Source: Gp1-AA122 sp036378535
Lineage (GTDB): Bacteria; Acidobacteriota; Terriglobia; Terriglobales; Acidobacteriaceae
Assembly (NCBI GenBank): GCA_036378535.1
Contig: DASUWH010000079.1
Coordinates: forward strand, 1-64,000
Direction: 5' to 3'
DNA: 64,000 nt
The notes beneath the pieces are model-generated. The model saw nothing but the letters and a program-made list of their open reading frames with translations, was not told the origin of the DNA and made no database searches. A program made the translations under genes and the position numbers. This document shows positions 62,159-64,000 of the stretch, in pieces (position 1 is the stretch's first letter; every line of letters starts with the position of its first letter).

Positions 62159-62457
62159 AGCTTGAGCAGATTCACCTGATCGACGTTGAGCGTTTCCCGG
62201 GTTCTATAAACAGCGATAATGATGGCCAGGCCGACAGCCGCTTCCGCCGCTGCCACCACCATCACAAAAAATACGAACACTTGACCGCTGAGGGCATGCC
62301 AGTGCGCGGCAAAAGCCACAAACGATAGATTGACGCCATTCAGCATCAGTTCAATGGACATGAATATCGCAATTACGTTGCGCTTGATCAGGAACCCGGT
62401 CACTCCGCATGCGAACAGGATCCCGCTTAAGACCAGGTAATAAGGAAGAGGAACCAC
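62155..62457 (-). CDS. nuoK: NADH-quinone oxidoreductase subunit K
   Basis: The 100-residue three-helix subunit has Glu residues in the middle of TM2 and TM3 (FMSIELMLNGVNLSFV and AAAEAAVGLAIIIAVYR), needed for proton pumping. It starts with GTG 62457, whose first base overlaps the nuoJ stop TAG, and ends overlapping nuoL by ATGA. Confidence 0.95.
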   Translation of the reverse strand: MVPLPYYLVLSGILFACGVTGFLIKRNVIAIFMSIELMLNGVNLSFVAFAAHWHALSGQVFVFFVMVVAAAEAAVGLAIIIAVYRTRETLNVDQVNLLKL

Positions 62458-62981
62458 TAGACTCGCCCCCTTTCTCCGGGAGGCGGCGACGGTTCGCGGC
62501 TGGCTAAGACGACCGCTCCCATGATGGCGATCAGGATGAGCACCGAGGTGACCTCGAAAGGCAGCAGAAAGTCATGAAACAGAAGTGGCGCGATCACGGC
62601 CGGGGATCCCGGCAGCGCGCCGGCCTCTACCGACTGCGTTCCGGAATAGCGCAGCAGGACCCAGGCGATCAGGATGCCGCCCACCAGCATTCCGGGCACC
62701 CCGAAAAGAATAGCCACGCGGCTGCCACGGGTGCGTTCCTCTTCGCCGGCATTGAGCAGCATAATCGTAAAGACAAACAGCACCATGATGGCGCCGGCAT
62801 AAACAATGACCTGGATCGCAGCCACAAATTCAGCGCCCAGCAGGAGGTATTCCACCGCCAGCGATGCCAGCACCGCAATCAGCGACAGCGCGCTGTTGAT
62901 GGGGTGCCGCTGCGCCAGCAGGTTGATTGCCCCCGCCACGCTAATCGCTCCGAAGACTACGAAGATGATCCAATGAATCAT
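62457..62981 (-). CDS. nuoJ: NADH-quinone oxidoreductase subunit J
   Basis: The 174-residue, five-helix subunit contains the conserved YLLLGAEFVAAIQVIVYAGAIMVLFVFTIMLLN helix pair with its pi-bulge region. The C-terminus is a short Pro/Arg-rich tail (REPSPPPGERGRV). Start Met at 62981. Upstream lies not nuoI but a 215-base gap with a MITE-like element, so expression may depend on readthrough from nuoH or on a local promoter. Confidence 0.93.
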   Translation of the reverse strand: MIHWIIFVVFGAISVAGAINLLAQRHPINSALSLIAVLASLAVEYLLLGAEFVAAIQVIVYAGAIMVLFVFTIMLLNAGEEERTRGSRVAILFGVPGMLVGGILIAWVLLRYSGTQSVEAGALPGSPAVIAPLLFHDFLLPFEVTSVLILIAIMGAVVLASREPSPPPGERGRV

Positions 62982-63020
62982 GAAAAGCAGTTCTCGGTCC
63001 TTGGTTCTCGGTTGACAGTT

Positions 63021-63158
63021 ACTAGAAGCTATCTCAGAAATCGGTTATGAAGGGGCGCGGCCTCCCGCGCCGCTCAAGGCCGCAGAAAATGAGCGCTTTA
63101 AGCCCCTGCGGGATTACGGTGCTTTACCCTCTCGGTTCATTGTGAGATAGCTTCTAGT
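63021..63158. mobile_element. MITE-like element with 16-bp perfect terminal inverted repeats
   Basis: ACTAGAAGCTATCTCA (63021-63036) and its exact reverse complement (63143-63158) bound a 138-base element with no open frame. An internal GC-rich hairpin GGCGCGG/CCGCGCC spans 63054-63071. Both ends include CTAG or TA, compatible with a TA target-site duplication of the IS630/Tc1 type, but this is inference. It sits between nuoH and nuoJ. Confidence 0.6.
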
Positions 63159-63196
63159 CCACATCTCTCAGCTCTTCATCTCTCAACTGAGAACTT

Positions 63197-64000
63197 CTAA
63201 CTAAGTAACGCGACTACCAGGGCCGTAATCACCAGGTTCGCGACCGCCAGGGGAAACAGAAACTTCCAGCCGAAATCCATCAATTGGTCATAACGAAAGC
63301 GCGGTAACGTGCCACGAATCCAGATATAAAGAAACAGGAATCCAAAGATCCGAAGTGCAAACCAGAACACGGGCAGTATGACCTGCAGCCAGTAGGGTCC
63401 AAAAATCGGTCCGTGCCAGCCACCCAGGAACAGAAGCGACGCCAGGCACGCCACCGTGATCATGTTGGCGTATTCCGCCATGAAAAACATGGCGAACTTC
63501 ATCGCACTGTACTCGGTGTGGTAGCCCGCGACCAGTTCGGTTTCCGCCTCCGGCAAATCAAAAGGCACGCGGTTGGTTTCCGCGAAGGCCGCCATCAGGT
63601 AAATGAAAAATGCCACTTCCTGCCCGCGAAATACATTCCACCGCGGGATAAAGCCCCAGAAGTGCCCTGCCTGAGCGTCGACAATCTCCCGCAAGTTCAA
63701 ACTGCCGGACATGATCAGCACTCCGACCAGCGACAATCCCAGCGCAATCTCGTAGCTCACCATCTGCGCGCTCGCCCGCAGCCCGCCCAGCAGGGAATAC
63801 TTGCTGTTCGACGCCCATCCCGCCAGGGCGACGCCGTAAACCCCGACCGAAGTTATGCCCAGCAGTATGAGCAGGCCGATGTTCACGTCGGTGATCTGCA
63901 GGGGCGTGTAGATGGGGCCGACGTCAACCCAGTTTCCGATCGGAATCACGGCAATCGAGGTTAATGCGCAAATCAGCGAGATCATCGGAGCCGCGATGTA
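63197..64000 (-). CDS. nuoH: NADH-quinone oxidoreductase subunit H (partial, N-terminus outside window)
   Basis: The visible 267 codons are the C-terminal two thirds of NuoH; the frame remains open to the right edge with family-like residues (YIAAPMISL), so the real start lies beyond 64000. Quinone-site signatures are present: ALAGWASNSKYSLLGGLRASAQMVSYE and FAETNRVPFDLPEAETELVAGYH, with EYSAMKFAMFFMAEYANM. The C-terminus PRFRYDQLMDFGWKFLFPLAVAN is normal. The protein anchors the peripheral arm and forms the quinone entry path of complex I. nuoI, normally next, is not present in the window. Confidence 0.95.
   Translation of the reverse strand, partial: YIAAPMISLICALTSIAVIPIGNWVDVGPIYTPLQITDVNIGLLILLGITSVGVYGVALAGWASNSKYSLLGGLRASAQMVSYEIALGLSLVGVLIMSGSLNLREIVDAQAGHFWGFIPRWNVFRGQEVAFFIYLMAAFAETNRVPFDLPEAETELVAGYHTEYSAMKFAMFFMAEYANMITVACLASLLFLGGWHGPIFGPYWLQVILPVFWFALRIFGFLFLYIWIRGTLPRFRYDQLMDFGWKFLFPLAVANLVITALVVALLS

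Noticed and set aside
1..64000. Search for CRISPR arrays, tRNA or rRNA genes, transposases and prophage genes
   Set aside because: No regularly spaced repeats, cloverleaf sequences or recognisable mobile-element proteins were seen by reading.

Overview
The window looks like a chromosomal segment of an Acidobacteriota (Terriglobia/Terriglobales-type) bacterium. The evidence is composite: two very large Oar-type TonB-dependent receptors with an N-terminal carboxypeptidase-regulatory-like domain, two CRTAC1-type FG-GAP/ASPIC-UnbV proteins, an IPT/TIG protein, a membrane-tethered winged-helix regulator of the kind common in this phylum, dnaE next to accA, a fused KorA plus KorB, GC-rich DNA, and frequent GTG/TTG starts and ATGA overlaps. 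No rRNA, tRNA, CRISPR array, transposase or prophage gene was seen, so this is ordinary chromosome with accessory catabolic islands.

Layout. 1-7.3 kb: small secreted proteins, a conserved hypothetical, a CCA-adding/poly(A)-polymerase-family enzyme with a histone-like tail, a His-rich secreted protein, a GT39-like membrane protein and a secreted metallo-beta-lactamase-fold hydrolase. 7.5-15.3 kb: housekeeping (dnaE, accA, korA-korB). 15.5-16.9 kb: a PLP-dependent decarboxylase. 17.2-24.8 kb: two divergent catabolic operons around one GntR operator. On the minus strand are a GntR regulator and a split UxaA/SuyAB-like dehydratase or lyase. On the plus strand are a Gfo/Idh dehydrogenase, a creatininase-family amidohydrolase, a cupin, a D-2-hydroxyacid dehydrogenase and a DctA-type symporter. 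A convergent FadR-type regulator follows.

24.8-36.3 kb: a periplasm-oriented module. It holds a Tat-exported FAD oxidoreductase, a five-heme c-type cytochrome, a tandem SnoaL-like protein, a TonB-dependent receptor, a Tat-exported LVIVD-like protein, a secreted alpha/beta hydrolase, a 3-hydroxyisobutyrate-dehydrogenase-family enzyme and a cupin. Near-identical 21-bp motifs lie upstream of the FAD oxidoreductase and of the TonB receptor, and a third, inverted copy lies in front of the FadR-type gene. I infer one regulon for uptake and oxidation of an unidentified small organic compound.

36.3-55.1 kb: a carbohydrate- and export-rich segment: GH13 alpha-glucosidase, a glycogen-debranching-like glycosidase, two tail-to-tail FG-GAP/ASPIC proteins, two TPR proteins, a membrane-tethered regulator divergent from a second TonB receptor (closed by a strong intrinsic terminator), a GH130-like protein and a flavin amine oxidase. 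55.2-57.2 kb: a 54-residue Flp-type pilin gene and an ABC-2 transporter pair. 57.2-64 kb: the distal nuo operon (complex I) on the minus strand, nuoH(partial)-J-K-L-M-N. nuoI is absent from its usual place, and the nuoH-nuoJ gap holds a MITE-like element with 16-bp perfect terminal inverted repeats.
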